Assembly: GCF_026212465.1 (NCBI RefSeq)
Contig: NC_080063.1
Span: 2,792,501 to 2,856,500, forward strand
Reading direction: 5' to 3'
Source of the DNA: Amaranthus tricolor
Taxonomy: Eukaryota; Streptophyta; Magnoliopsida; Caryophyllales; Amaranthaceae
DNA length: 64,000 nucleotides
Below, in pieces: positions 30,305-43,619 of this stretch. Numbering within the stretch: the stretch's first letter is position 1; the number at the start of each line of letters is the position of its first letter. The notes beneath the pieces were generated by a model, which saw nothing but the letters and a program-made list of their open reading frames with translations, was not told the origin of the DNA and searched no databases. Position numbers and translations under genes: made by a program.

Positions 30305-33300
30305 ATGACGAATGAACGATGAAGAATGAACAAGGATTATTGATCAATGAAGAATGAACGATGAAGAATGAACAAGGATCAATGATCAATGAAGAATGAA
30401 CGATGAAGAATGAAAAAAGATCAATGGTCAATGACGAATGAACGATGAAGAATTAACAAGGATAAATGAAGATTGAATGATGATGAATGAACAAGGATCA
30501 ATGATCAATGAAGAATGAACGATGAAGAATGAACAAGTATCAATGATCAATGAAGAATGAACGATGAAGAATGAACAAGGATCAATTATCAATGACGAAT
30601 GAACGATGAAGAATGAACAAGGATCAATGATCAATGAAGAATGAACGATGAAGAATGAACAAGGATCAATGATCAATGAAGAATGAACGATGAAGAATGA
30701 ACAAGGATCAATGATCAATGAAGAATGAACGATGAAGAATGAACAAGGATCAATGATCAATGACGAATGAACGATGAAGAATGAACAAGGATCAATGATC
30801 AATGAAGAATGAACGGTGAAGAATGAACATGGATCAATGGTCAATGACGAATGAACGATGAAGAATGAACAAGGATCAATGATCAATGAAAAATGAACGA
30901 TGAAGAATGAACAAGGATCAATGCTCAATGACGAATGAACGATGAAGAATGAACAAGGATCAATGATCAATGAAGAATGAATGATGAAGAATGAACAAGG
31001 ATCAATGCTCAATGACTAATGAACGATGAAGAATGAACAAGGATCAATGATCAATGAAGAATGAACGATGAAGAATGAACAAGGATCAATGCTCAATGAC
31101 GAATGAACGATGAAGAATGAACAAGGATAAATGATCAATGAAGTATGAACGATGAAGAATGAACAAGGATCAATGATCAATGAAGAATGAACGATGAAGA
31201 ATGAACAAGGATCAATGATCAATGACGAATGAACGATGAACAATGAACAAGGATCAATGATCAATGAAGAATGAACGGTGAAGAATGAACAAGGATCAAT
31301 GGTCAATGACGAATGAACGATGGAGAATGAACAAGGATCAATGATCAAAGAAAAATGATCGTTGAAGAATGAACAAGGATCAATGGTCAATGACGAATGA
31401 ACGATGAAGAATGAACAAGGATCAATGATCAATGAAGAATGAACGATGAAGAATGAACAAGGATCAATGCTCAATGACGAATGAACGATGAAGAATGAAC
31501 AAGGATAAATGAAGATTGAATGATGATGAATGAAAAAGGATCAATAATCAATGAAGAATGAACGATGAAGAATGAACAAGGATCAATGATCAATGAAGAA
31601 TGAACGATGAAGAATGAACAAGGATCAATTATCAATGATGAATGAACGATGAAGAATGAACAAGGATCAATGATCAATGAAGAATGAACGATGAAGAATG
31701 AACAAGGATAAATGATCAATGATGAATGACGAATAAACGATGAAGAATGAACAAGAATCATTGATCAATGAAGAATGAACGATGAAGAATGAATAAGGAT
31801 CAATGATCAATGAAGAATGAACGATGAAGAATGAAAAAGGATCAATGGTCAATGACGAATGAACGATGAAGAATGAACAAGGATAAATGAAGATTGAATG
31901 ATGATGAATGAACAAGGATCAATAATCAATGAAGAATGAATGATAAAGAATGAACAAGGATCAATGATCAATGAAGAATGAACGATGAAGAATGAACAAG
32001 GATCAATTATCAATGATGAATGAACGATGAAGAATGAACAAGGATCAATGATCAATGAAGAATGAACGATGAAGAATGAACAAGGATCAATGAGCAATGA
32101 AGAATGAACGATGAAGAATGAACAAGGATCAATGATCAATGACGAATGAGCGATGAAGAATGAACAAGGATCAATGATCAATGAAGAATGAACGATGAAG
32201 AATGAACAAGGATCAATGATCAATGACGAATGAACGATGAAGAATGAACAAGGATCAATGATCAATGAAGAATGAACGGTGAAGAATGAACAAGGATCAA
32301 TGGTCAATGACGAATGAACGATGAAGAATGAACAAGGATTAATGATCAATGAAAAATGAACGATGAAGAATGAACAAGGATCAATGCTCAATGACGAATG
32401 AACGATGAAGAACGAACAAGGATCAATGATCAATGAAGAATGAATGATGAAGAATGAACAACGATCAATGCTCAATGAAGAATGAACGATGAAGAATGAA
32501 CAAGGATCAATGATCATTGAAGAATGAACGATGAAGAATGAACAAGGATCAATGATCAATGAAGAATGAACGATGAAGAATGAACTAGGATCAATGGTCA
32601 ATGACGAATGAACGATGAAGAATGAACAAGGATCAATAATCAATAAAGTATGAACGATGAAGAATGAACAAGGATCAATGATCAATGATGAATGAACGAT
32701 GAAGAATGAAAAAGGATTAATGGTCAATGACGAATGAACGATGAAGATTGAACAAGGATCAATGATCAATGAAGAATGAACGATGAAGAATGAACAAGGA
32801 TCAGTGCTCAATGACGAATGAACGATGAAGAATGAACAAGGATCAATGATCAATGAAGAATGAACGATGAAGAATGAACAAGGATCAATGATCAATGAAG
32901 AATGAACGATGAAGAATGAACAAGGATCAATGATCAATGAAGAATAAACGATGAAGAATGAACAAGGATCATTGATCAATGACGAATGAACGATGAAGAA
33001 TGAACAAGGATTATTGATCAATGAAGAATGAACGATGAAGAATGAACAAGGATCAATGATCAATGAAGAATGAACGATGAAAAATGAAAAAAGATCAATG
33101 GTCAATGACGAATGAACGATTAAGAATTAACAAGGATAAATGAAGATTGAATGATGATGAATGAACAAGGATCAATGATCAATGAAGAATGAACGATGAA
33201 GAATGAACAAGGATCAATTATCAATGACGAATGAACGATGAAGAATGAACAAGGATCAATGATCAATGAAGAATGAACGATGAAGAATGAACAAGGATCA

Positions 33301-33643
33301 ATGATCAATGAAGAATGAACGATGAAGAATGAACAAGGATCAATGATCAATGAAGAATGAACGATGAAGAATGAACAAGGATCAATGATCAATGACGAAT
33401 GAACGATGAAGAATGAACAAGGATCAATGATCAATGAAGAATGAACGGTGAAGAATGAACATGGATCAATGGTCAATGACGAATGAACGATGAAGAATGA
33501 ACAAGGATCAATGATCAATGAAAAATGAACGATGAAGATTGAACAAGGATCAATGCTCAATGACGAATGAACGATGAAGAATGAACAAGGATCAATGATC
33601 AATGAAGAATGAATGATGAAGAATGAACAAGGATCAATGCTCA
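30305..33643. repeat. 3339/3717-bp tandem duplication, copy 1
   Basis: Matches the next segment at +3339 bp (477 heptamers) up to about 32585 and at +3717 bp (531 heptamers) after that. The change in offset reflects a 378-bp block present only in copy 2. Shared markers include AACAACGATC (32460), GATCATTGAAG (32512) and the cassette with the 49-bp and 35-bp units at 31.67-31.9 kb. Confidence 0.85.
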
Positions 33644-36600
33644 ATGACGAATGAACGATGAAGAATGAACAAGGATTATTGATCAATGAAGAATGAACGA
33701 TGAAGAATGAACAAGGATCAATGATCAATGAAGAATGAACGATGAAGAATGAAAAAAGATCAATGGTCAATGACGAATGAACGATGAAGAATTAACAAGG
33801 ATAAATGAAGATTGAATGATGATGAATGAACAAGGATCAATGATCAATGAAGAATGAACGATGAAGAATGAACAAGTATAAATGATCAATGATGAATGAA
33901 CGATGAAGAATAAACAAGGATCAATTATCAATGACGAATGAACGATGAAGAATGAACAAGGATCAATGATCAATGAAGAATGAACGATGAAGAATGAACA
34001 AGGATCAATGATCAATGAAGAATGAACGATGAAGAATGAACAAGGATCAATGATCAATGAAGAATGAACGATGAAGAATGAACAAGGATCAATGATCAAT
34101 GACGAATGAACGATGAAGAATGAACAAGGATCAATGATCAATGAAGAATGAACGGTGAAGAATGAACATGGATCAATGGTCAATGACGAATGAAGGATGA
34201 AGAATGAACAAGGATCAATGATCAATGAAAAATGAACGATGAAGAAAGAACAAGGATCAATGCTCAATGACGAATGAACGATGAAGAATGAACAAGGATC
34301 AATGATCAATGAAGAATGAATGATGAAGAATGAACAAGGATCAATGCTCAATGACGAATGAACGATGAAGAATGAACAAGGATCAATGATCAATGAAGAA
34401 TGAACGATGAAGAATGAACAAGGATCAATGCTCAATGACGAATGAACGATGAAGAATGAACAAGGATAAATGATCAATGAAGTATGAACGATGAAGAATG
34501 AACAAGGATCAATGATCAATGAAGAATGAACGATGAAGAATGAACAAGGATCAATGATCAATGACGAATGAACGATGAACAATGAACAAGGATCAATGAT
34601 CAATGAAGAATGAACGGTGAAGAATGAACAAGGATCAATGGTCAATGACGAATGAACGATGGAGAATGAACAAGGATCAATGATCAAAGAAAAATGATCG
34701 ATGAAGAATGAACAAGGATCAATGGTCAATGACGAATGAACGTTGAAGAATGAACAAGGATCAATGATCAATGAAGAATGAACGATGAAGAATGAACAAG
34801 GATCAATGCTCAATGACGAATGAACGATGAAGAATGAACAAGGATAAATGAAGATTGAATGATGATGAATGAAAAAGGATCAATAATCAATGAAGAATGA
34901 ACGATGAAGAATGAACAAGGATCAATGATCAATGAAGAATGAACGATGAAGAATGAACAAGGATCAATTATCAATGATGAATGAACGATGAAGAATGAAC
35001 AAGGATCAATGATCAATGAAGAATGAACGATGAAGAATGAACAAGGATAAATGATCAATGACGAATGACGAATAAACGATGAAAAATGAACAAGAATCAT
35101 TGATCAATGAAGAATGAACGATGAAGAATGAACAAGGATCAATGATCAATGAAGAATGAACGATGAAGAATGAAAAAGGATCAATGGTCAATGACGAATG
35201 AACGATGAAGAATGAACAAGGATAAATGAAGATTGAATGATGATGAATGAACAAGGATCAATAATCAATGAAGAATGAATGATGAAGAATGAACAAGGAT
35301 CAATGATCAATGAAGAATGAACGATGAAGAATGAACAAGGATCAATTATCAATGATGAATGAACGATGAAGAATGAACAAGGATCAATGATCAACGAAGA
35401 ATGAACGATGAAGAATGAACAAGGATCAATGATCAATGAAGAATGAACGATGAAGAATGAACAAGGATCAATGATCAATGACGAATGAGCGATGAAGAAT
35501 GAACAAGGATCAATGATCAATGAAGAATGAACGATGAAGAATGAACAAGGATCAATGATCAATGACGAATGAACGATGAAGAATGAACAAGGATCAATGA
35601 TCAATGAAGAATGAACGGTGAAGAATGAACAAGGATCAATGGTCAATGACGAATGAACGATGAAGAATGAACAAGGATTAATGATCAATGAAAAATGAAC
35701 GATGAAGAATGAACAAGGATCAATGCTCAATGACGAATGAACGATGAAGAAAGAACAAGGATCAATGATCAATGAAGAATGAATGATGAAGAATGAACAA
35801 CGATCAATGCTCAATGAAGAATGAACGATGAAGAATGAACAAGGATCAATGATCATTGAAGAATGAACGATGAAGAATGAACAAGGATCAATGATCAATG
35901 AAGAATGAACGATGAAAAATGAACAAGGATCAATGATCAATGACGAATGAACGATGAAGAATGAACAAGGATCAATGATCAATGAAGAATGAACGATGAA
36001 TAATGAACAAGGATCAATGATCAATGAAGAATGAACGATGAAGAATAAACAAGGATCAATGATCAATGATGAATGAACGATGAAGAATGAACAAGGATCA
36101 ATGATCAATGAAGAATGAACGATGAAGAATTAACAAGGATCAATGCTCAATGACGAATGAACGATGAAGAATGAACAAGGTTCAATGATCAATGAAGAAT
36201 GAACGATGAAGAATGAACAAGGATCAATGCTCAATGACGAATGAACGATGAAGAATGAACAAGGATCAATGATCAATGAAGAATGAACGATGAAGAATGA
36301 ACTAGGATCAATGGTCAATGACGAATGAACGATGAAGAATGAACAAGGATCAATAATCAATAAAGTATGAACGATGAAGAATGAACAAGGATCAATGATC
36401 AATGATGAATGAACGATGAAGAATGAAAAAGGATTAATGGTCAATGACGAATGAACGATGAAGATTGAACAAGGATCAATGATCAATGAAGAATGAACGA
36501 TGAAGAATGAACAAGGATCAGTGCTCAATGACGAATGAACGATGAAGAATGAACAAGGATCAATGATCAATGAAGAATGAACGATGAAGAATGAACAAGG

Positions 36601-37390
36601 ATCAATGATCAATGAAGAATGAACGATGAAGAATGAACAAGGATCAATGATCAATGAAGAATAAACGATGAAGAATGAACAAGGATCATTGATCAATGAC
36701 GAATGAACGATGAAGAATGAACAAGGATTATTGATCAATGAAGAATGAACGATGAAGAATGAACAAGGATCAATGATCAATGAAGAATGAACGATGAAAA
36801 ATGAAAAAAGATCAATGGTCAATGACGAATGAACGATTAAGAATTAACAAGGATAAATGAAGATTGAATGATGATGAATGAACAAGGATCAATGATCAAT
36901 GAAGAATGAACGATGAAGAATGAACAAGGATCAATTATCAATGACGAATGAACGATGAAGAATGAACAAGGATCAATGATCAATGAAGAATGAACGATGA
37001 AGAATGAACAAGGATCAATGATCAATGAAGAATGAACGATGAAGAATGAACAAGGATCAATGATCAATGAAGAATGAACGATGAAGAATGAACAAGGATC
37101 AATGATCAATGACGAATGAACGATGAAGAATGAACAAGGATCAATGATCAATGAAGAATGAACGGTGAAGAATGAACATGGATCAATGGTCAATGACGAA
37201 TGAACGATGAAGAATGAACAAGGATCAATGATCAATGAAAAATGAACGATGAAGAATGAACAAGGATCAATGCTCAATGACGAATGAACGATGAAGAATG
37301 AACAAGGATCAATGATCAATGAAGAATGAATGATGAAGAATGAACAAGGATCAATGCTCAATGACGAATGAACGATGAAGAATGAACAAG
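33644..37390. repeat. 3339/3717-bp tandem duplication, copy 2
   Basis: Second copy of 30305-33643, carrying the 378-bp insertion at 35924-36301. Copy-specific substitutions include GAAGGATGAAG near 34192 and CGTTGAAG near 34740. The right end diverges at about 37390, where ATTATTG in copy 1 corresponds to ATCAATG here. Confidence 0.84.
35924..36301. repeat. 378-bp (nine-monomer) insertion in one duplicate
   Basis: Absent from the first copy at 32585, present here. Its length is exactly nine 42-mers, so it leaves the monomer phase unchanged. It contains GATGAAAAATG and AAGGTTCAATG monomers of the kind seen around 46.67-47.05 kb, where the same block recurs at +10752 bp. Confidence 0.75.
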
Positions 37391-37980
37391 GATCAATGAT
37401 CAATGAAGAATGAACGATGAAGAATGAACAAGGATCAATGCTCAATGACGAATGAACGATGAAGAATGAACAAGGATAAATGATCAATGAAGTATGAACG
37501 ATGAAGAATGAACAAGGATCAATGATCAATGAAGAATGAACGATGAAGAATGAACAAGGATCATTGATCAATGACGAATGAACGATGAACAATGAACAAG
37601 GATCAATGATCAATGAAGAATGAACGGTGAAGAATGAACAAGGATCAATGGTCAATGACGAATGAACGATGAAGAATGAACAAGGATCAATGATCAAAGA
37701 AAAATGAACGATAAAGAATGAACAAGGATCAATGGTCAATGACGAATGAACGATGAAGAATGAATAAGGATCAATGATCAATGAAGAATGAACGATGAAG
37801 AATGAACAAGGATCAATGCTCAATGACGAATGAACGATGAAGAATGAACAAGGATAAATGAAGATTGAATGATGATGAATGAAAAAGGATCAATAATCAA
37901 TGAAGAATGAACGATGAAGAATGAACAAGGATCAATGATCAATGAAGAATGAACGATGAAGAATGAACAAGGATCAATTA

Positions 37981-39520
37981 TCAATGAAGAATGAACGGTG
38001 AAGAATGAACAAGGATCAATGGTCAATGACGAATGAACGATGAAGAATGAACAAGGATCAATGATCAAAGAAAAATGAACGATAAAGAATGAACAAGGAT
38101 CAATGGTCAATGACGAATGAACGATGAAGAATGAATAAGGATCAATGATCAATGAAGAATGAACGATGAAGAATGAACAAGGATCAATGCTCAATGACGA
38201 ATGAACGATGAAGAATGAACAAGGATAAATGAAGATTGAATGATGATGAATGAAAAAGGATCAATAATCAATGAAGAATGAACGATGAAGAATGAACAAG
38301 GATCAATGATCAATGAAGAATGAACGATGAAGAATGAACAAGGATCAATTATCAATGATGAATGAACGATGAAGAATGAACAAGGATCAATGATCAATGA
38401 AGAATGAACGATGAAGAATGAACAAGGATAAATGATCAATGACGAATGACGAATAAACGATGAAGAATGAACAAGAATCATTGATCAATGAAGAATGAAC
38501 GATGAAGAATGAACAAGGATCAATGATCAATGAAGAATGAACGATGAAGAATGAAAAAGGATCAATGGTCAATGACGAATGAACGATGAAGAATGAACAA
38601 GGATAAATGAAGATTGAATGATGATGAATGAACAAGGATCAATAATCAATGAAGAATGAATGATGAAGAATGAACAAGGATCAATGATCAATGAAGAATG
38701 AATGATGAAGAATGAACAAGGATCGATTATCAATGATGAATGAACGATGAAGAATGAACAAGGATCAATGATCAATGAAGAATGAACGATGAAGAATGAA
38801 CAAGGATCAATGATCAATGAAGAATGAACGATGAAGAATGAACAAGGATCAATGCTCAATGACGAATGAACGATGAAGAATGAACAAGGATAAATGAAGA
38901 TTGAATGATGATGAATGAAAAAGGATCAATAATCAATGAAGAATGAACGATGAAGAATGAACAAGGATCAATGATCAATGAAGAATGAACGATGAAGAAT
39001 GAACAAGGATCAATGATCAATGAAGAATGAACGATGAAGAATGAACAAGGATCAATGATCAATGACGAATGAGCGATGAAGAATGAACAAGGATCAATGA
39101 TTAATGAAGAATGAACGATGAAGAATGAACAAGGATCAATGATCAATGACGAATGAACGATGAAGAATGAACAAGGATCAATGCTCAATGACGAATGAAC
39201 GATGAAGAATGAACAAGGATCAATGATCAATGAAGAATGAATGATGAAGAATGAACAAGGATCAATGCTCAATGACGAATGAACGATGAAGAATGAACAA
39301 GGATCAATGATCAATGAAGAATGAACGATGAAGAATGAACAAGGATCAATGCTCAATGACGAATGAACGATGAAGAATGAACAAGGATAAATGATCAATG
39401 AAGTATGAACGATGAAGAATGAACAAGGATCAATGATCAATGAAGAATGAACGATGAAGAATGAACAAGGATCATTGATCAATGACGAATGAACGATGAA
39501 CAATGAACAAGGATCAATGA
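37981..39520. repeat. 1540-bp higher-order repeat, copy 1
   Basis: First of about 2.8 tandem copies with a 1540-bp period (220 heptamers). Each copy holds two 35-bp units, a 49-bp unit with its 14-bp palindrome and an AATGATTAATG monomer. This copy has GAATGATGAAG near 38699 where the others have GAACGATGAAG. Confidence 0.87.
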
Positions 39521-41060
39521 TCAATGAAGAATGAACGGTGAAGAATGAACAAGGATCAATGGTCAATGACGAGTGAACGATGAAGAATGAACAAGGATCA
39601 ATGATCAAAGAAAAATGAACGATAAAGAATGAACAAGGATCAATGGTCAATGACGAATGAACGATGAAGAATGAATAAGGATCAATGATCAATGAAGAAT
39701 GAACGATGAAGAATGAACAAGGATCAATGCTCAATGACGAATGAACGATGAAGAATGAACAAGGATAAATGAAGATTGAATGATGATGAATGAAAAAGGA
39801 TCAATAATCAATGAAGAATGAACGATGAAGAATGAACAAGGATCAATGATCAATGAAGAATGAACGATGAAGAATGAACAAGGATCAATTATCAATGATG
39901 AATGAACGATGAAGAATGAACAAGGATCAATGATCAATGAAGAATGAACGATGAAGAATGAACAAGGATAAATGATCAATGACGAATGACGAATAAACGA
40001 TGAAGAATGAACAAGAATCATTGATCAATGAAGAATGAACGATGAAGAATGAACAAGGATCAATGATCAATGAAGAATGAACGATGAAGAATGAAAAAGG
40101 ATCAATGGTCAATGACGAATGAACGATGAAGAATGAACAAGGATAAATGAAGATTGAATGATGATGAATGAACAAGGATCAATAATCAATGAAGAATGAA
40201 TGATGAAGAATGAACAAGGATCAATGATCAATGAAGAATGAACGATGAAGAATGAACAAGGATCGATTATCAATGATGAATGAACGATGAAGAATGAACA
40301 AGGATCAATGATCAATGAAGAATGAACGATGAAGAATGAACAAGGATCAATGATCAATGAAGAATGAACGATGAAGAATGAACAAGGATCAATGCTCAAT
40401 GACGAATGAACGATGAAGAATGAACAAGGATAAATGAAGATTGAATGATGATGAATGAAAAAGGATCAATAATCAATGAAGAATGAACGATGAAGAATGA
40501 ACAAGGATCAATGATCAATGAAGAATGAACGATGAAGAATGAACAAGGATCAATGATCAATGAAGAATGAACGATGAAGAATGAACAAGGATCAATGATC
40601 AATGACGAATGAGCGATGAAGAATGAACAAGGATCAATGATTAATGAAGAATGAACGATGAAGAATGAACAAGGATCAATGATCAATGACGAATGAACGA
40701 TGAAGAATGAACAAGGATCAATGCTCAATGACGAATGAACGATGAAGAATGAACAAGGATCAATGATCAATGAAGAATGAATGATGAAGAATGAACAAGG
40801 ATCAATGCTCAATGACGAATGAACGATGAAGAATGAACAAGGATCAATGATCAATGAAGAATGAACGATGAAGAATGAACAAGGATCAATGCTCAATGAC
40901 GAATGAACGATGAAGAATGAACAAGGATAAATGATCAATGAAGTATGAACGATGAAGAATGAACAAGGATCAATGATCAATGAAGAATGAACGATGAAGA
41001 ATGAACAAGGATCATTGATCAATGACGAATGAACGATGAACAATGAACAAGGATCAATGA
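39521..41060. repeat. 1540-bp higher-order repeat, copy 2
   Basis: Nearly identical to copy 1; the 292-residue minus-strand translations at 38856 and 40396 appear identical. It carries GACGAGTGAACG near 41111, shared with 39571 and 43945, which links it to the later 2835-bp duplication. Confidence 0.87.
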
Positions 41061-43619
41061 TCAATGAAGAATGAACGGTGAAGAATGAACAAGGATCAAT
41101 GGTCAATGACGAGTGAACGATGAAGAATGAACAAGGATCAATGATCAAAGAAAAATGAACGATAAAGAATGAACAAGGATCAATGGTCAATGACGAATGA
41201 ACGATGAAGAATGAATAAGGATCAATGATCAATGAAGAATGAACGATGAAGAATGAACAAGGATCAATGCTCAATGACGAATGAACGATGAAGAATGAAC
41301 AAGGATAAATGAAGATTGAATGATGATGAATGAAAAAGGATCAATAATCAATGAAGAATGAACGATGAAGAATGAACAAGGATCAATGATCAATGAAGAA
41401 TGAACGATGAAGAATGAACAAGGATCAATTATCAATGATGAATGAACGATGAAGAATGAACAAGGATCAATGATCAATGAAGAATGAACGATGAAGAATG
41501 AACAAGGATAAATGATCAATGACGAATGACGAATAAACGATGAAGAATGAACAAGAATCATTGATCAATGAAGAATGAACGATGAAGAATGAACAAGGAT
41601 CAATGATCAATGAAGAATGAACGATGAAGAATGAAAAAGGATCAATGGTCAATGACGAATGAACGATGAAGAATGAACAAGGATAAATGAAGATTGAATG
41701 ATGATGAATGAACAAGGATCAATAATCAATGAAGAATGAATGATGAAGAATGAACAAGGATCAATGATCAATGAAGAATGAACGATGAAGAATGAACAAG
41801 GATCGATTATCAATGATGAATGAACGATGAAGAATGAACAAGGATCAATGATCAATGAAGAATGAACGATGAAGAATGAACAAGGATCAATGATCAATGA
41901 AGAATGAACGATGAAGAATGAACAAGGATCAATGCTCAATGACGAATGAACGATGAAGAATGAACAAGGATAAATGAAGATTGAATGATGATGAATGAAA
42001 AAGGATCAATAATCAATGAAGAATGAACGATGAAGAATGAACAAGGATCAATGATCAATGAAGAATGAACGATGAAGAATGAACAAGGATCAATGATCAA
42101 TGAAGAATGAACGATGAAGAATGAACAAGGATCAATGATCAATGACGAATGAGCGATGAAGAATGAACAAGGATCAATGATTAATGAAGAATGAACGATG
42201 AAGAATGAACAAGGATCAATGATCAATGACGAATGAACGATGAAGAATGAACAAGGATCAATGATCAACGAAGAATGAACGATGAAGAATGAACAAGGAT
42301 CAATGATCAATGACGAATGAGCGATGAAGAATGAACAAGGATCAATGATCAATGAAGAATGAACGATGAAGAATGAACAAGGATCAATGATCAATGACGA
42401 ATGAACGATGAAGAATGAACAAGGATCAATGATCAATGAAGAATCAACGGTGAAGAATGAACAAGGATCAATGGTCAATGACGAATGAACGATGAAGAAT
42501 GAACAAGGATTAATGATCAATGAAAAAAGAACGATGAAGAATGAACAAGGATCAATGCTCAATGACGAATGAACGATGAAGAATGAACAAGGATCAATGA
42601 TCAATGAAAAATGAACGATGAAGAATGAACAAGGATCAATGATCAATGAAGAATGAACGATGAAGAATGAACAAGGATCAATGATCAATGAAGAATGAAC
42701 GATGAAGAATGAACAAGGATCAATGCTCAATGACGAATGAACGATGAAGAATGAACAAGGATAAATGAAGATTGAATGATGATGAATGAAAAAGGATCAA
42801 TAATCAATGAAGAATGAACGATGAAGAATGAACAAGGATCAATGATCAATGAAGAATGAACGATGAAGAATGAACAAGGATCAATTATCAATGATGAATG
42901 AACGATGAAGAATGAACAAGGATCAATGATCAATGAAGAATGAACGATGAAGAATGAACAACGATAAATGATCAATGATGAATGACGAATAAACGATGAA
43001 GAATGAACAAGAATCATTGATCAATGAAGAATGAACGATGAAGAATGAACAAGGATCAATGATCAATGAAGAATGAACGATGAAGAATGAAAAAGGATCA
43101 ATGGTCAATGACGAATGAACGATGAAGAATGAACAAGGATAAATGAAGATTGAATGATGATGAATGAACAAGGATCAATAATCAATGAAGAATGAATGAT
43201 GAAGAATGAACAAGGATCAATGATCAATGAAGAATGAACGATGAAGAATGAACAAGGATCAATTATCAATGATGAATGAACGATGAAGAATGAACAAGGA
43301 TCAATGATCAATGAAGAATGAACGATGAAGAATGAACAAGGATCAATGATCAATGAAGAATGAACGATGAAGAATGAACAAGGATCAATGATCAATGACG
43401 AATGAGCGATGAAGAATGAACAAGGATCAATGATCAATGAAGAATGAACGATGAAGAATGAACAAGGATCAATGATCAATGACGAATGAACGATGAAGAA
43501 TGAACAAGGATCAATGATCAATGAAGAATGAACGGTGAAGAATGAACAAGGATCAATGGTCAATGACGAATGAACGATGAAGAATGAACAAGGATTAATG
43601 ATCAATGAAAAATGAACGA
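40785..43619. repeat. 2835-bp tandem duplication, copy 1
   Basis: Matches 43620-46454 at +2835 bp (405 heptamers). It includes most of copy 3 and the end of copy 2 of the 1540-bp repeat, so it was duplicated after that repeat formed. Shared markers include AAGAATCAACGG near 42442, AATGAAAAAAG near 42530 and AACAACGATAAATG near 42958. Confidence 0.86.
41061..42261. repeat. 1540-bp higher-order repeat, copy 3 (partial)
   Basis: Follows copies 1 and 2 for about 1.2 kb, then switches at about 42262 from the expected ATGCTCAATG to ATGATCAACG of a different lineage. The third copy is therefore truncated or recombined, not simply mutated. Confidence 0.83.

Noticed and set aside
31758..31771. 14-bp palindrome as a transcription terminator hairpin
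   Set aside because: The dyad has no loop, is AT-rich and weak, is not followed by a T-run and does not sit beside a gene.
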